64,000 bases of DNA from an uncultured Desulfobacter sp. (GCF_963666145.1 NZ_OY762614.1:1846001-1910000); one strand, 5' to 3'; shown: positions 33,671-42,494, numbered from the stretch's first letter. Notes: generated by a model from the letters alone, not told the origin. A program made the numbers and translations.

Positions 33671-35724
33671 TGACATCAATGCAAAGTTTGGAAAAAAACA
33701 TGAAGAACCGTACCCTATATAAAGAATTGTGCCGTCATACCGGTTTAATAGTTTACCTTGTCAATATGATGATCATAGCCATCCTGATTTCCGTGCTGCC
33801 GGCATGGGCAGAAGAAGACAAGGCAGGTACACAGATTGGTGACATCATCGTTACAGCCACCAAGATGTCCACCGAAGTGGATAAAATTCCCACCAACATC
33901 ACCGTCATCACCCATGAAGAGATTGAAAAGTATCCGGGCCATTACAATGCGCTGACCGTGCTGCAGGAGGCTAACATACCCGGGCTCTATTTCCCCGCAA
34001 ACGGCAGTGGCGGCGGCAATGCCGAAGTGGGCATCAGCACCCGGGGCAATGAAATTTCGCCGTGGGGAACAAAGGTGATGATCAACGGCGTGGAGTTTAA
34101 CCGGGGAAACGGATATGTAAGGGCCGGTAGACTGGCGATACATGATATCGAGCGCATTGAAGTGACCAAAACCCCGTCAGCCGAGTACGGGGATAATGCC
34201 CTGGGCGGGGTTATCAACATCATCACACGCAAGGCAAAAGATCCCGTGGAAGCCAAGGCGGGTTTAACCTTCACCAGTTTGGGCGGCGGCAATGGGTATA
34301 GTGTCCTTAACGGCACCCAGGGATATTGGAATTATTACCTGGACGCATCTATGGTTCGCGAAGATTCCTATCAGGATGACGGATATTATGATGGCAACAA
34401 TGTATACGGCAAAGTGGGCTATGCGCTGAATGATGGTGCGCAATTAACCTTCCATGGGTCTTACAAGGATTCAAAGGGAATTTACACCACCGGACTGACC
34501 CGGGAACAGTTCGAACAGGACCCGTCCCAGAATCCAAATAACGGCCCTGACAAATACTATGAAACCGAAGAATCACTGGGGGCACTTGTATATCACCAGC
34601 AACTGGGGCTCCATGAATTGATGGGTAAAATGGAGTTGCAGACGTCAAATTACCAAATGTACTGGAGTGGGTATAATGACGTGGAAGCATGGCAGGCGCA
34701 TCCGGAAGTGAACATGACCTTCAATCATGACCTTGGGAATATGGCCAACAAACTTGTCGCCGGTACAGAGTATCGTTACCATGATATTGATGTAAAAAGA
34801 TACACGGCAACCAGCTTTTCAGATGTGGGCGCACTCAATAAGTCCTTTTCACGCAAAGACATCAGTTATGCAGGCTATCTGCAGGATGAGCTGCGCATCA
34901 CCGACGCACTCACGGTGACTGCGGGGATTCGTTACGATTATTTTGATCTGGAGCAAACTGCGAATACGGCCAACAGCACCGCCTGGGCGCAAAAAAAGGG
35001 GGACTTCAGCCCCAAATTCGGTTTTACCTATCAACTGTGTGACCAGGCAAACCTGTTTGCCGGGTTCAACAGCGGTATCAAAAGCCCGGTCAGGCTTGCG
35101 CAATGGTATACCAACGGGGAATTGGATCCGGAAAACCTGCGTTCCTATGAAGTGGGCCTGCGGGGCAATATTTCAAATGGGGTGGATTATAACCTGGCCC
35201 TTTTTTGGCAAGAGGTCACCGATAAGTTTGTCAGACAAAGCGCTGACCCGGATGCACAGTATGAAAATGCCGGGCAGACCAGCTCAAAAGGGATGGAGCT
35301 GGGTGTTAATGCAAAATTTCGGAACGGCTTATATGCATCAACCAGTTTTACCTACCAAGACTCAAAATTCGATGAATTTATCAGTCAGGGCGTTGATTAT
35401 TCGGGCAAAAAGATGGTTGGTGTACCGGATATTATGTTTTCCTTCAAACTGGGTTATTCCCAAAAAATGTTCGGAGATATTTCAATAAGTCCTGTGTATA
35501 CCGGTAAACGCTATTTTAACTATGCCAACACCAATGAAGATGATGCCTTTTGGGTCTTGAATGCCAGGTATGCCAAAACCCTTGGCCGGGTTGAACTGTA
35601 TGTTGCGGCCAACAATCTGTTTGATGAAAGCGCCGTGGGCAGCGGCAGTGGCGACCCGGGCAATGAAATCCTCTATCCGATTACGGGATTCAGCACCATA
35701 GCCGGGTTCAATGTGACGTTATAG
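33670..35724 (+). CDS. TonB-dependent outer membrane receptor (CirA/BtuB-like)
   Basis: A ~684-residue receptor of a different branch. Signal-anchor-like leader (LIVYLVNMMIIAILISVLPAWA), TonB-box-like GDIIVTATKMSTEVDKIP, plug domain with IHDIERIEVTKTPSAEYGDNALGGVINIIT, then a barrel to the end. The start is uncertain: the first ATG overlaps the previous stop; a second at residue 4 and a third at 11 are possible. It is translationally coupled to the FyuA-like receptor and shares operator copy 3. Two receptors in one transcript suggest either two related chelates or a receptor and an accessory receptor. It is followed by a palindrome and the remnant of a methyltransferase-like gene. Confidence 0.9.
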   Translation: MTSMQSLEKNMKNRTLYKELCRHTGLIVYLVNMMIIAILISVLPAWAEEDKAGTQIGDIIVTATKMSTEVDKIPTNITVITHEEIEKYPGHYNALTVLQEANIPGLYFPANGSGGGNAEVGISTRGNEISPWGTKVMINGVEFNRGNGYVRAGRLAIHDIERIEVTKTPSAEYGDNALGGVINIITRKAKDPVEAKAGLTFTSLGGGNGYSVLNGTQGYWNYYLDASMVREDSYQDDGYYDGNNVYGKVGYALNDGAQLTFHGSYKDSKGIYTTGLTREQFEQDPSQNPNNGPDKYYETEESLGALVYHQQLGLHELMGKMELQTSNYQMYWSGYNDVEAWQAHPEVNMTFNHDLGNMANKLVAGTEYRYHDIDVKRYTATSFSDVGALNKSFSRKDISYAGYLQDELRITDALTVTAGIRYDYFDLEQTANTANSTAWAQKKGDFSPKFGFTYQLCDQANLFAGFNSGIKSPVRLAQWYTNGELDPENLRSYEVGLRGNISNGVDYNLALFWQEVTDKFVRQSADPDAQYENAGQTSSKGMELGVNAKFRNGLYASTSFTYQDSKFDEFISQGVDYSGKKMVGVPDIMFSFKLGYSQKMFGDISISPVYTGKRYFNYANTNEDDAFWVLNARYAKTLGRVELYVAANNLFDESAVGSGSGDPGNEILYPITGFSTIAGFNVTL

Positions 35725-35780
35725 ACTGAGGATAGCAACCACGACCTGGCTGACAGAACAAACGATAGAAACCATTATAG

Positions 35781-35830
35781 CCACAGAAATTACATAAGCC
35801 CATTTTCAGTCTCTTCTGTAATTTCCGTGG
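35781..35830. repeat. Short inverted repeat element
   Basis: CCACAGAAATTACA (35781-35794) and TGTAATTTCCGTGG (35817-35830) pair over 14 bp with one mismatch around a 22-nt loop. It looks like a small dispersed palindrome rather than a terminator, as no U-tract follows. Confidence 0.55.
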
Positions 35831-35864
35831 TTAGCCTTTTCATAATGGCAAAAGGAGTATAGCA

Positions 35865-35924
35865 ATGACTAACGAAAGACAGCAAAAAGAGCGTTATTTC
35901 TGGGATAAATGCGCCGGATTTTAA
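35865..35924 (+). pseudogene. Start of a truncated methyltransferase-like gene
   Basis: An ATG with a strong ribosome-binding site (AAAGGAGTATAGCA) opens a 19-codon frame, MTNERQQKERYFWDKCAGF, that then stops. This looks like the N-terminus of class I SAM-dependent methyltransferases, which often read x-R-x-x-F-W-D-K-x-A-x-x-Y-D. The body is missing, and only about 90 bp of untranslatable sequence separates it from the leftward slp gene. It is probably what remains of a third gene of the receptor operon after a deletion. The identification rests on one short motif. Confidence 0.4.
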
Positions 35925-36013
35925 GGCACCATCAAGGCACCCCAACGGTAGCTTAAAAGACAAGCAGTTGGGCGATTTTATTTTGATCATGGGCCTTAGA
36001 CCCTGTAACTGAA

Positions 36014-36517
36014 TCAGTACCAGTACGGCCATATGCGATGCGGTGAATGATAGAATGTTTTTTCCGGGGGCGGAGGTTGCTTCCAGAGATGAATTTCCTT
36101 TACTGCAATAAGCGGATAATTGTACTCGATTTCATCCAGACGGCTGACCCGGCTGCCCTGAACGACACCGCACACGGTAACGGCCCGGCCCTTTGCGTAT
36201 ATTTCCCCGTCCAGAAAACCGTCGTAGAGCGCCAGGAATCGACCGCCGGAATCATCAACATGCTTGGGTTTTTTCCCGGTATCCAAAGGTTTTTGAACCA
36301 CCTCTACAAGTGCCCCCTCCTTAAGATTTTTGGTGGAAACAATTTCACCGCCAAAAAGAACAATAGTCCCTTTAACCGCCTCGGGATTGTCAAATACTGT
36401 TTCAAAGGAGACGGAATAATCGACTTGCCGGGACAATTCTTCTGAAATAATCGTGGCACAGCCTGTTGCCAAGACCGATACGATTAAACAGATTATGACG
36501 ATATTTAAACGGTTCAT
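36014..36517 (-). CDS. Slp family outer membrane lipoprotein
   Basis: A 167-residue lipoprotein. The signal peptide ends in the lipobox LATGC, so the mature protein is lipid-anchored at C19 or C20; nothing after the cysteine retains it clearly in the inner membrane, so it should go to the outer membrane. The body (VSFETVFDNPEAVKGTIVLFGGEIV, GRAVTVCGVVQGSRV, EIEYNYPLIAVKEIHLW) matches the Slp family: a strand-rich fold with a G-x-V-x-G core and the Y-P-x-I motif near the end. Slp-like proteins are induced by starvation or carbon limitation in other bacteria; their molecular task is unknown. It is divergent from the LolA-like operon, with operator copy 4 between them. Confidence 0.82.
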   Translation of the reverse strand: MNRLNIVIICLIVSVLATGCATIISEELSRQVDYSVSFETVFDNPEAVKGTIVLFGGEIVSTKNLKEGALVEVVQKPLDTGKKPKHVDDSGGRFLALYDGFLDGEIYAKGRAVTVCGVVQGSRVSRLDEIEYNYPLIAVKEIHLWKQPPPPEKTFYHSPHRIWPYWY

Positions 36518-36660
36518 TGTCGACTTCCCTCCTTTTTTAGACGGTTAATCCTTTTAAACTCATCATCTAAAAAATTCTCAATTTTACATAAAATTTCGTT
36601 CTACAACAACATTAGCCTCAGCTTACATGGGAGTGGTTTATTAAGCAATAGAGAGATTGA

Positions 36661-36720
36661 TTCCCGATCCGGGTAAAAATGCTCCCGATCCGAGTAGAAG
36701 TTAACGCCAAGTCATGTTAG
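36661..36720 (+). promoter_or_regulatory. Paired 21-bp-spaced operator with -10 (copy 4)
   Basis: TTCCCGATCCGGGTA (36661-36675) and CTCCCGATCCGAGTA (36682-36696) are 21 bp apart, with TGTTAG at 36715-36720 after 18 bp. A second ATGTTAGGA follows at 36731, apparently a short duplication of the -10 region. It precedes the LolA-like/RND operon. Confidence 0.9.
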
Positions 36721-36776
36721 GAACTACACCATGTTAGGACTATCTAACTTCAACCATAATGATTCAAGGAGGATCC

Positions 36777-37598
36777 ATGTTAAACCAGCCGGGGAAAAAA
36801 TATAATTTGACCCCTCTAATCTATTTTTTTTTTATTTGTATTCTTTTTTTAAGCCCGCTTGTCAAAGGCAAGGCAGTTGCGTCCCCCCTGACGGGCCGGG
36901 ATATTATGGTCATGGTGGACCAAGCCCCGGACGGGGATGACAGACGATCCACCATTGAAATGGAGTTAATCAACCGCCGGAACAAAAAACGGGTTCGGAT
37001 GATGTCATCCTTTGGCAAGGATTACGGCAAGGACACCAAAAAGCTGATGGGCTTTAAAAAGCCCATGGATATCAAGGGGACCTCCTTTTTGTCCTGGGAG
37101 TATAATGATCCGTCCAGGGATGATGACAAATGGCTTTATATGCCGGCTCTGCGCAAGGTGCGGCGCATTTCAGGCGCCTCCACCAATGACTATTTTATGG
37201 GTTCGGATTTCACCTATGATGATATGGGGGACCGGAATGTGGACGAGGACGACCACACCCTTATGGGGGAAGAGACCGTAAACGGCCATGACTGCTGGAA
37301 GATCAAATCCATACCCAGGGAAGATGATTCCCTCTATGACGAAAAAGTCATCTGGGTACGCAAAGACGCCCTTAAAACCATTAAAGCCGAATATTACGAC
37401 GCCCAGGGCCTGATCAAGACCTATACCGTGGAAGATCTGCGCGAGCACCAGGGTTTTTGGACCGTGTTTAAGATGAAGATGGAGAATCACCGGGAAAAGC
37501 ACACCACACTGATGACCCTGTCCAATCTTGAGTACAATACTGGCGTGGACGACGCATTTTTCAGCGTCAACACCATATCCCGGGGACATCTGCGGTGA
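36777..37598 (+). CDS. LolA-like outer membrane lipoprotein-sorting protein (TP_0789 type)
   Basis: A 273-residue exported protein. It has an N-terminal hydrophobic signal (LTPLIYFFFICILFLSPLVKGKAVA) and then a LolA-like fold of the TP_0789 group: TIEMELINRRNKKRVRMMS, WLYMPALRKVRRISGAS, FTYDDMGDRNVDEDDH, and EKVIWVRKDALKTIKAEYYD. Such proteins typically accompany RND/MMPL exporters and are thought to carry lipids in the periplasm. The start is the ATG at 36777 after AAGGAGGATCC; the upstream in-frame ATG overlaps that site. It is the first gene of a five-gene operon with a beta-barrel, an RND exporter and two small exported proteins, and its stop overlaps the next start. Confidence 0.82.
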   Translation: MLNQPGKKYNLTPLIYFFFICILFLSPLVKGKAVASPLTGRDIMVMVDQAPDGDDRRSTIEMELINRRNKKRVRMMSSFGKDYGKDTKKLMGFKKPMDIKGTSFLSWEYNDPSRDDDKWLYMPALRKVRRISGASTNDYFMGSDFTYDDMGDRNVDEDDHTLMGEETVNGHDCWKIKSIPREDDSLYDEKVIWVRKDALKTIKAEYYDAQGLIKTYTVEDLREHQGFWTVFKMKMENHREKHTTLMTLSNLEYNTGVDDAFFSVNTISRGHLR

Positions 37599-38812
37599 AC
37601 AAAGATTTCGCCGCCATTTTCAGCCTGGCCGTGCTGTTTTTGCAGGTTTCGGGTGCCTTCCGGCCTTTGATGGCCATGGAGACTGAATTTTCAGGCTTTC
37701 TGGAAACCCGGCACAACCTTCAGGTCAAATCGCCCCATGATATTCTGGCCTCGGAAACCCTGGCCCGGCTGGAGCTGACCCTCTGCCGGGAAAAATTTAC
37801 AGCCTTCGGGGCAGTGAACCTCTCAGCCAACCATCTTCTGGAAGATGAGTCGGGGATCAGTCTGCACGAAGGATATCTGGACTATGTCCTGGACAACATA
37901 ACCATCCGTGCAGGCCGCCAGATCATCATCTGGGGACAGGCGGACGGTATCCGCATTGTGGATAATGTATCGCCCCTGGACTACACTGAGACCATCACCC
38001 GGGACTTTGACGAAATGCGCATGGCAGTAGACGCGCTGAATCTCAAATATGCCTCCGGATGGGGAGATCTTCAGCTGTTATGGATCCCGGTTTATAATTC
38101 CGGGGAGCAGCCCGAAAAGGACAGCCCCTGGTATCTCGGCGGCTATGGGGACAACACAGTGCTGCCCGGGGACGAACCCGAGGACCCGTTTAAAGACAGT
38201 GAACTGGCATTGCGGTATACCCTGTACCTGTCCGGCATGGATCTGGCTTTCTCCTATTTTTACACCTGGAACGACTTTCCCTGTTACCGGCGCTCCGGCA
38301 CGGCCCTGGAACCGGTATACGACCGGATGCATATCCTGGGTACAGAATTCTCAAAACCTTGGGGAGAATTTGTTCTCAGGGCTGAAGCAGCCTATTTTTC
38401 GGGCAGCCTGGTCCAGGGATATGCCGGCGATTACTTTACGGCCCAAAAGGACCGGATCAAATGGCTCACCGGCCTGGACTGGTATCCCGGAAACGACTGG
38501 ACTCTGTCCTGGCAGTATGCCCAGGACCATATCCTGGATTCGGGTGCCGGCCTTACCGAAAGCGACTGCACCAAGACCATCACCTTCAGCGTTTCAAGGG
38601 ATCTGTTCAGGGAAAAACTGACCCTGTCGGCGTTCGGATATATGGATGTTGACGAAAGAGACGGCCTGATCCGGCTGACGGCGGAGTATGAGTTTATAGA
38701 AAATCTGGAAGTCTTTTTGGGCACCGATATCTTTGCCGGAGACCGGGAAGGGTCCTATGGCCGGTATAAAGACAATACCCAGGTCTGGACAAAAATAAAA
38801 TACCATTTTTAA
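37595..38812 (+). CDS. Outer membrane beta-barrel protein (DUF1302-like)
   Basis: A 405-residue predicted outer-membrane barrel. GTG start overlapping the TGA of the LolA-like gene, a signal-like segment (IFSLAVLFLQVSGAFRPLMA), then alternating-strand sequence rich in aromatic residues. The stretch ITIRAGRQIIIWGQADGIRIVDNVSPLDYTE resembles the DUF1302-type barrels that occur with RND/MMPL exporters. It ends in KYHF, a typical terminal barrel strand. It would form the outer-membrane end of a trans-envelope path with the neighbouring exporter and the LolA-like shuttle. This is inferred from gene order; no ligand is indicated. Confidence 0.75.
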   Translation: MNKDFAAIFSLAVLFLQVSGAFRPLMAMETEFSGFLETRHNLQVKSPHDILASETLARLELTLCREKFTAFGAVNLSANHLLEDESGISLHEGYLDYVLDNITIRAGRQIIIWGQADGIRIVDNVSPLDYTETITRDFDEMRMAVDALNLKYASGWGDLQLLWIPVYNSGEQPEKDSPWYLGGYGDNTVLPGDEPEDPFKDSELALRYTLYLSGMDLAFSYFYTWNDFPCYRRSGTALEPVYDRMHILGTEFSKPWGEFVLRAEAAYFSGSLVQGYAGDYFTAQKDRIKWLTGLDWYPGNDWTLSWQYAQDHILDSGAGLTESDCTKTITFSVSRDLFREKLTLSAFGYMDVDERDGLIRLTAEYEFIENLEVFLGTDIFAGDREGSYGRYKDNTQVWTKIKYHF

Positions 38813-38822
38813 AGGATTGATC

Positions 38823-41213
38823 ATGATTAACATAAATAAAATCAATCAGATGTTTGAAAAATTCGGCAGCTGGATCATCCGGCTGCGCTATCTGGTGGTG
38901 GCCGTATTTATTCTGGCCCTGGTGTTCGGGGTGGCCGGTTTAAAAAGAATTCAGACCGATGCAGGCTGGGATAAATGGCTTCTGGACAGCTCAAAGCTGA
39001 AAATGGCCGAGGATGAATTTAAAGAAATTTTCGGCAACAACGACTATGTTGGGGTACTGGTTGAATCGGACCATATGTTTAATCCGGACACCCTGGCCCT
39101 GATCCGGACCCTGGGCAAAGAGCTGAAAACCCAGGTACCCTTTGCCGATGATATCTTATCCATAACAGACTGCGAATTTTCCCTGGGCCATGAAGGGGGC
39201 ATTGAAATTATCACGCCGGTGCCCGACCCCATCCCCCTGGACAGTAACACCCTTGCAGGCATCCGGCAGCAGATTCTGGATAAACGAATGCTCAACGGCA
39301 AATTGATTTCAGCCGACGGGCGGTTCTCCTGGATTATTTTAAGATTGACCCCCTACCCCGACGGCTGGCGGAGCAAGGACAACAAAGCCGCGGATATGGT
39401 GGTCGGACAAGTCGCCGCCACCATCATCCGCCAGGACAAGTATTCGTCCCTGAATCCAAAATCCTCGGGTATGCCCATTATCGCCCATGACAAAACCGAA
39501 TTCTATAAACACGAGATGGCCCGGACCATGGGGTTATCCCTGATTGTTTCCCTTGTGGTGCTGTCTCTGGCATTGCGGTCCATCAAGGGGATCACTATGA
39601 CGATTATTGTCACCGCCGGATCAGTGATCCTGACTTTCGGCATTTTAGGCTGGATCGGCAAACCCATTGACGTGGCAATGATCATGATGCCGTTATATCT
39701 TGGCATTGCCGTCTCCATCGGGTATTCCATTCATATTTTTTCATTTTTCAAGCGTCATTTTCTCAAGACCGGGAAAAGAAAAGAGGCGGTCCGCCTGGCC
39801 GTCAAAGAGACAGGCTGGCCCATTTTATTCACAGCCCTGACCACGGTGGGTGCACTTTCTTCCTTTCACTTTGTGGATGTCAAACCGGTGCGCTGGATCG
39901 GGTCGTCCACTTCATTGTTGGTCTCCATTGTTTTTCTCATGGTGGTCATCATGATCCCTGCCCTGCTCTCCTTTGGAAAAGACCAGGATGCAAAAAAAGT
40001 CCGGCTGCACTCCAATGCATTGTTAGACAGACTGATGGCAAATTTGGCCAATCTGGTTCTGGCCCGGCCGGTCCCCATCATGATCATATTTATCCTGAGT
40101 GTCCTGATAACTGTGGCAGGCATGCGCCATTTTGAGGTCAATTTTGATGTCCGCAAAAATGCGGGACTGAAGGTGCCTTACGTAAACCGTCTGGATCAGG
40201 TATGCAAATCACCTTTAGGGGCCTTGTACTCTTATAATGTGGTGGTGGAATTTCCCAACGCGGACATGGCCCGGGAACCGGAAAACCTAAGAAAACTGGA
40301 TCTGCTGGAACAAGAGGCCGTAGGCTTTTCTTTGACCAAAAAAGTAACGTCCATTACCGAAATCATCAAGGATATGAACCAGGTGCTTCACGATGGTGAT
40401 TCCCAATTTTTTGCGATTCCCGACAGCAGGGAGATGGTGGCCCAGATCATGCTGCTCTATGAAAATGCTGGCGGCCGGGAAGCCGAAAAATGGATTGATT
40501 ACGAATACCGGCGCCTGCGCATGACTGTGGACCTCAAGGACTACAATACGGTTGAAGTATACCGGGAACTGCACCAGATCACCCAAAAAGCCCATACGCT
40601 TTTCCCCGGGGCAAACGTGACCCTGGCAGGCTCTGTTGCCCAGTTTACCGTAATGCAGGATATCGTATCCAAGGGCCAGCTTACATCTTTTCTCATCGCC
40701 ATCTGTGTGATTACCGCCCTGATGGTCCTGGTGTTCGGCAAAGTTAAAATCGGCTTGATCGCCATGATTCCCAATATCACCCCGGCCCTGGCCGTAGGCG
40801 GGCTCATGGGATGGATGCGGGTGCCCCTGGATCTGATGACCATTACGATCATGCCCATGTTGTTGGGGCTTGCCGTGGACGACACCATCCATTTTATCAA
40901 CCATGCCAAGCTGGCCTTTGAACAAAAGCGCGACTATGCCGATGCCATCCGCCACACCTTCAGCGCCATCGGGATTCCGCTATTATTTACATCCCTGATC
41001 CTGACGGCCAACTTCAGCGTCTACTTAAGCTCACCATCCAATGCGTTGTTTTATCTGGGCATCTTTACCGGCACAGGGATTATCACGGCACTGCTGAGCG
41101 ATTATTTTGTCACCCCGGTCCTGCTGCGGGCGCTCAAGGCCTTTGGCCCGGAAACAGCTGCCGACAAAACGGCACAGCCCCATTACCATTTAAATAAGGA
41201 GGTTACCCAATGA
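38823..41213 (+). CDS. RND/MMPL-superfamily exporter
   Basis: A ~796-residue inner-membrane transporter. There is a membrane helix near the start (LVVAVFILALVFGVAGL), a large periplasmic loop, then five or six helices (~235-390) including IIVSLVVLSLAL-like segments. A second repeat of the same pattern follows: one helix near 420, a loop, and a bundle at ~620-790 with LPMLLGLAVDDTIHFINHAK-like sequence, where G-x-x-x-D-D matches the proton-relay helix of RND proteins. This two-times-six arrangement is that of hopanoid or lipid RND exporters. The start was set at 38823 after AAAGGATTGATC. The downstream gene starts within its stop (ATGA), so the operon is tightly coupled. Confidence 0.88.
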   Translation: MININKINQMFEKFGSWIIRLRYLVVAVFILALVFGVAGLKRIQTDAGWDKWLLDSSKLKMAEDEFKEIFGNNDYVGVLVESDHMFNPDTLALIRTLGKELKTQVPFADDILSITDCEFSLGHEGGIEIITPVPDPIPLDSNTLAGIRQQILDKRMLNGKLISADGRFSWIILRLTPYPDGWRSKDNKAADMVVGQVAATIIRQDKYSSLNPKSSGMPIIAHDKTEFYKHEMARTMGLSLIVSLVVLSLALRSIKGITMTIIVTAGSVILTFGILGWIGKPIDVAMIMMPLYLGIAVSIGYSIHIFSFFKRHFLKTGKRKEAVRLAVKETGWPILFTALTTVGALSSFHFVDVKPVRWIGSSTSLLVSIVFLMVVIMIPALLSFGKDQDAKKVRLHSNALLDRLMANLANLVLARPVPIMIIFILSVLITVAGMRHFEVNFDVRKNAGLKVPYVNRLDQVCKSPLGALYSYNVVVEFPNADMAREPENLRKLDLLEQEAVGFSLTKKVTSITEIIKDMNQVLHDGDSQFFAIPDSREMVAQIMLLYENAGGREAEKWIDYEYRRLRMTVDLKDYNTVEVYRELHQITQKAHTLFPGANVTLAGSVAQFTVMQDIVSKGQLTSFLIAICVITALMVLVFGKVKIGLIAMIPNITPALAVGGLMGWMRVPLDLMTITIMPMLLGLAVDDTIHFINHAKLAFEQKRDYADAIRHTFSAIGIPLLFTSLILTANFSVYLSSPSNALFYLGIFTGTGIITALLSDYFVTPVLLRALKAFGPETAADKTAQPHYHLNKEVTQ

Positions 41214-41533
41214 AAAAAAACATATTCACTCTGCTTGCGGTACTGATTGCCCTGGTGCTTGTTACAGGACCGGTCTTTGGGCACACCCTTTTCATGAACC
41301 TGACAGACAACGGCGATGGCACCGTGTCCGTGGAAGGCATGTTTTCCACCGGTGCAACTGCCGCAAACCTGCCCCTGTATCTGCTGGATGTAAATGAAAA
41401 ACAGATTTCAAAAATCAAGCTGGATGAAAACGGAGAAGCCGAATTTAACATTCCGGATCAGCCGTATACCGTATTTCTGGACGGCGGACCGGGTCATACC
41501 GTACGTGAAGACGGTCCCATGAAACAACAATAA
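41210..41533 (+). CDS. Small exported protein, unknown function
   Basis: A 107-residue protein with a clear signal peptide (MKKNIFTLLAVLIALVLVTGPVFG, cleavage before HTLF) and a small beta-rich mature part (MNLTDNGDGTVSVEGMFSTG, LPLYLLDVNEKQISKIKLDENGEAEFNIPDQPYTVFLDGGPGH). The sequence resembles a single Ig-like or carboxypeptidase-regulatory-like unit, as in proteins next to DUF4198 genes. The mature part starts with H and contains GPGH, so it could hold a metal. It overlaps the RND gene by 4 bp and has AAGGAGG upstream. I do not recognise it as a named family. Confidence 0.7.
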   Translation: MKKNIFTLLAVLIALVLVTGPVFGHTLFMNLTDNGDGTVSVEGMFSTGATAANLPLYLLDVNEKQISKIKLDENGEAEFNIPDQPYTVFLDGGPGHTVREDGPMKQQ

Positions 41534-41555
41534 AACCCCAAAAAGGAGAAATCAC

Positions 41556-42455
41556 ATGTTACGAAAATTAAAGCTCGCCAGCTTATCACTTGCCCTGACA
41601 GCGTTGTGTACAGGTACTGTTTACGCACATTCCCTGTGGGTCAACATCAATGAATCCTTTGCCCACCCCCCGGGACATGTCATAACAAGCCTTGGATGGG
41701 GACATGCCATGCCCATGGATGATTTTCTGATGTCCGAAGCCGGTGCCATTGAAATTGAAAAATACAGCCTGGTGAGTCCGGACAATTCCATCACCCCGAT
41801 TCCTTTGCCTGTGATCAAACAGGAAAACGTAACCGAGTCCAAAACAGGAATGAGCATTGTCCCTGGAGATCTGGGCTTAAGAAAAATCTCTTTGACCGAT
41901 AAAACCATGCCCGGCACCTACCAGGTCACGGCTGAATCCAAGGCCACCTATTTTACCAAATATCTGGATGCCGACGGAAAACCCAAAATGGTCACCAAAC
42001 CCATGGACGAAATAAAGGGCGCAAAATCCTTTGAATTCAGCACCCGGTACAAGGCCGTGGGCAAATCCTATTTCGGCATTGAACACTGGACCCAGCCAAA
42101 ACTGCTAGGATATGAACTTGAGATCCTGCCCGAAACCGACATGAGCAACATCAAGGCCGGAGACTTGGTCAAATTTACGGTCACCCTAAACGGTAAACCG
42201 TTGACCTGCGATATGAAGGGCATGAATTATCTGCACATGACCTCCAACACCTTCGGCGGTCCGGATAAATACATGCTCACGGCATATATCATGGACGGCA
42301 AAGCCCAGATCCGGGTGCCCACACCCGGTGCGTGGATGGCCTCGGTCACGGTGAAAAAAGTCGTCTCCAAGGATAATGAGCTGAAAAATCTGGTTAACAA
42401 ATGTCGGTCTATCTATTACGGGAGCACCGTATCATTTTCGGCGAAGCCTAAATAA
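41556..42455 (+). CDS. DUF4198-family periplasmic protein
   Basis: A 299-residue exported protein. It has a signal peptide (SLSLALTALCTGTVYA) followed by HSLWVNINESFAHPPGHVIT, the start typical of DUF4198 proteins, whose exported histidine is placed at the mature N-terminus. Later stretches such as GYELEILPETDMSNIKAGDLVKF and GAWMASVTVKK are also family-like. DUF4198 proteins occur with nickel, cobalt and iron uptake systems and are thought to bind or help deliver metal, but the mechanism is not established. It closes the operon begun by the LolA-like gene, which ties that trans-envelope exporter to metals. Ribosome-binding site AAAAGGAGAAATCAC. Confidence 0.83.
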   Translation: MLRKLKLASLSLALTALCTGTVYAHSLWVNINESFAHPPGHVITSLGWGHAMPMDDFLMSEAGAIEIEKYSLVSPDNSITPIPLPVIKQENVTESKTGMSIVPGDLGLRKISLTDKTMPGTYQVTAESKATYFTKYLDADGKPKMVTKPMDEIKGAKSFEFSTRYKAVGKSYFGIEHWTQPKLLGYELEILPETDMSNIKAGDLVKFTVTLNGKPLTCDMKGMNYLHMTSNTFGGPDKYMLTAYIMDGKAQIRVPTPGAWMASVTVKKVVSKDNELKNLVNKCRSIYYGSTVSFSAKPK

Positions 42456-42494
42456 CAACTGCCTCCAAAGTCGATTTAATTTTTTAGCCCTTGC

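Noticed and set aside
40287..40955. 222-codon frame opposite the RND exporter
   Set aside because: Antisense shadow of membrane-protein sequence, histidine- and glycine-rich by reading the complement of hydrophobic codons.
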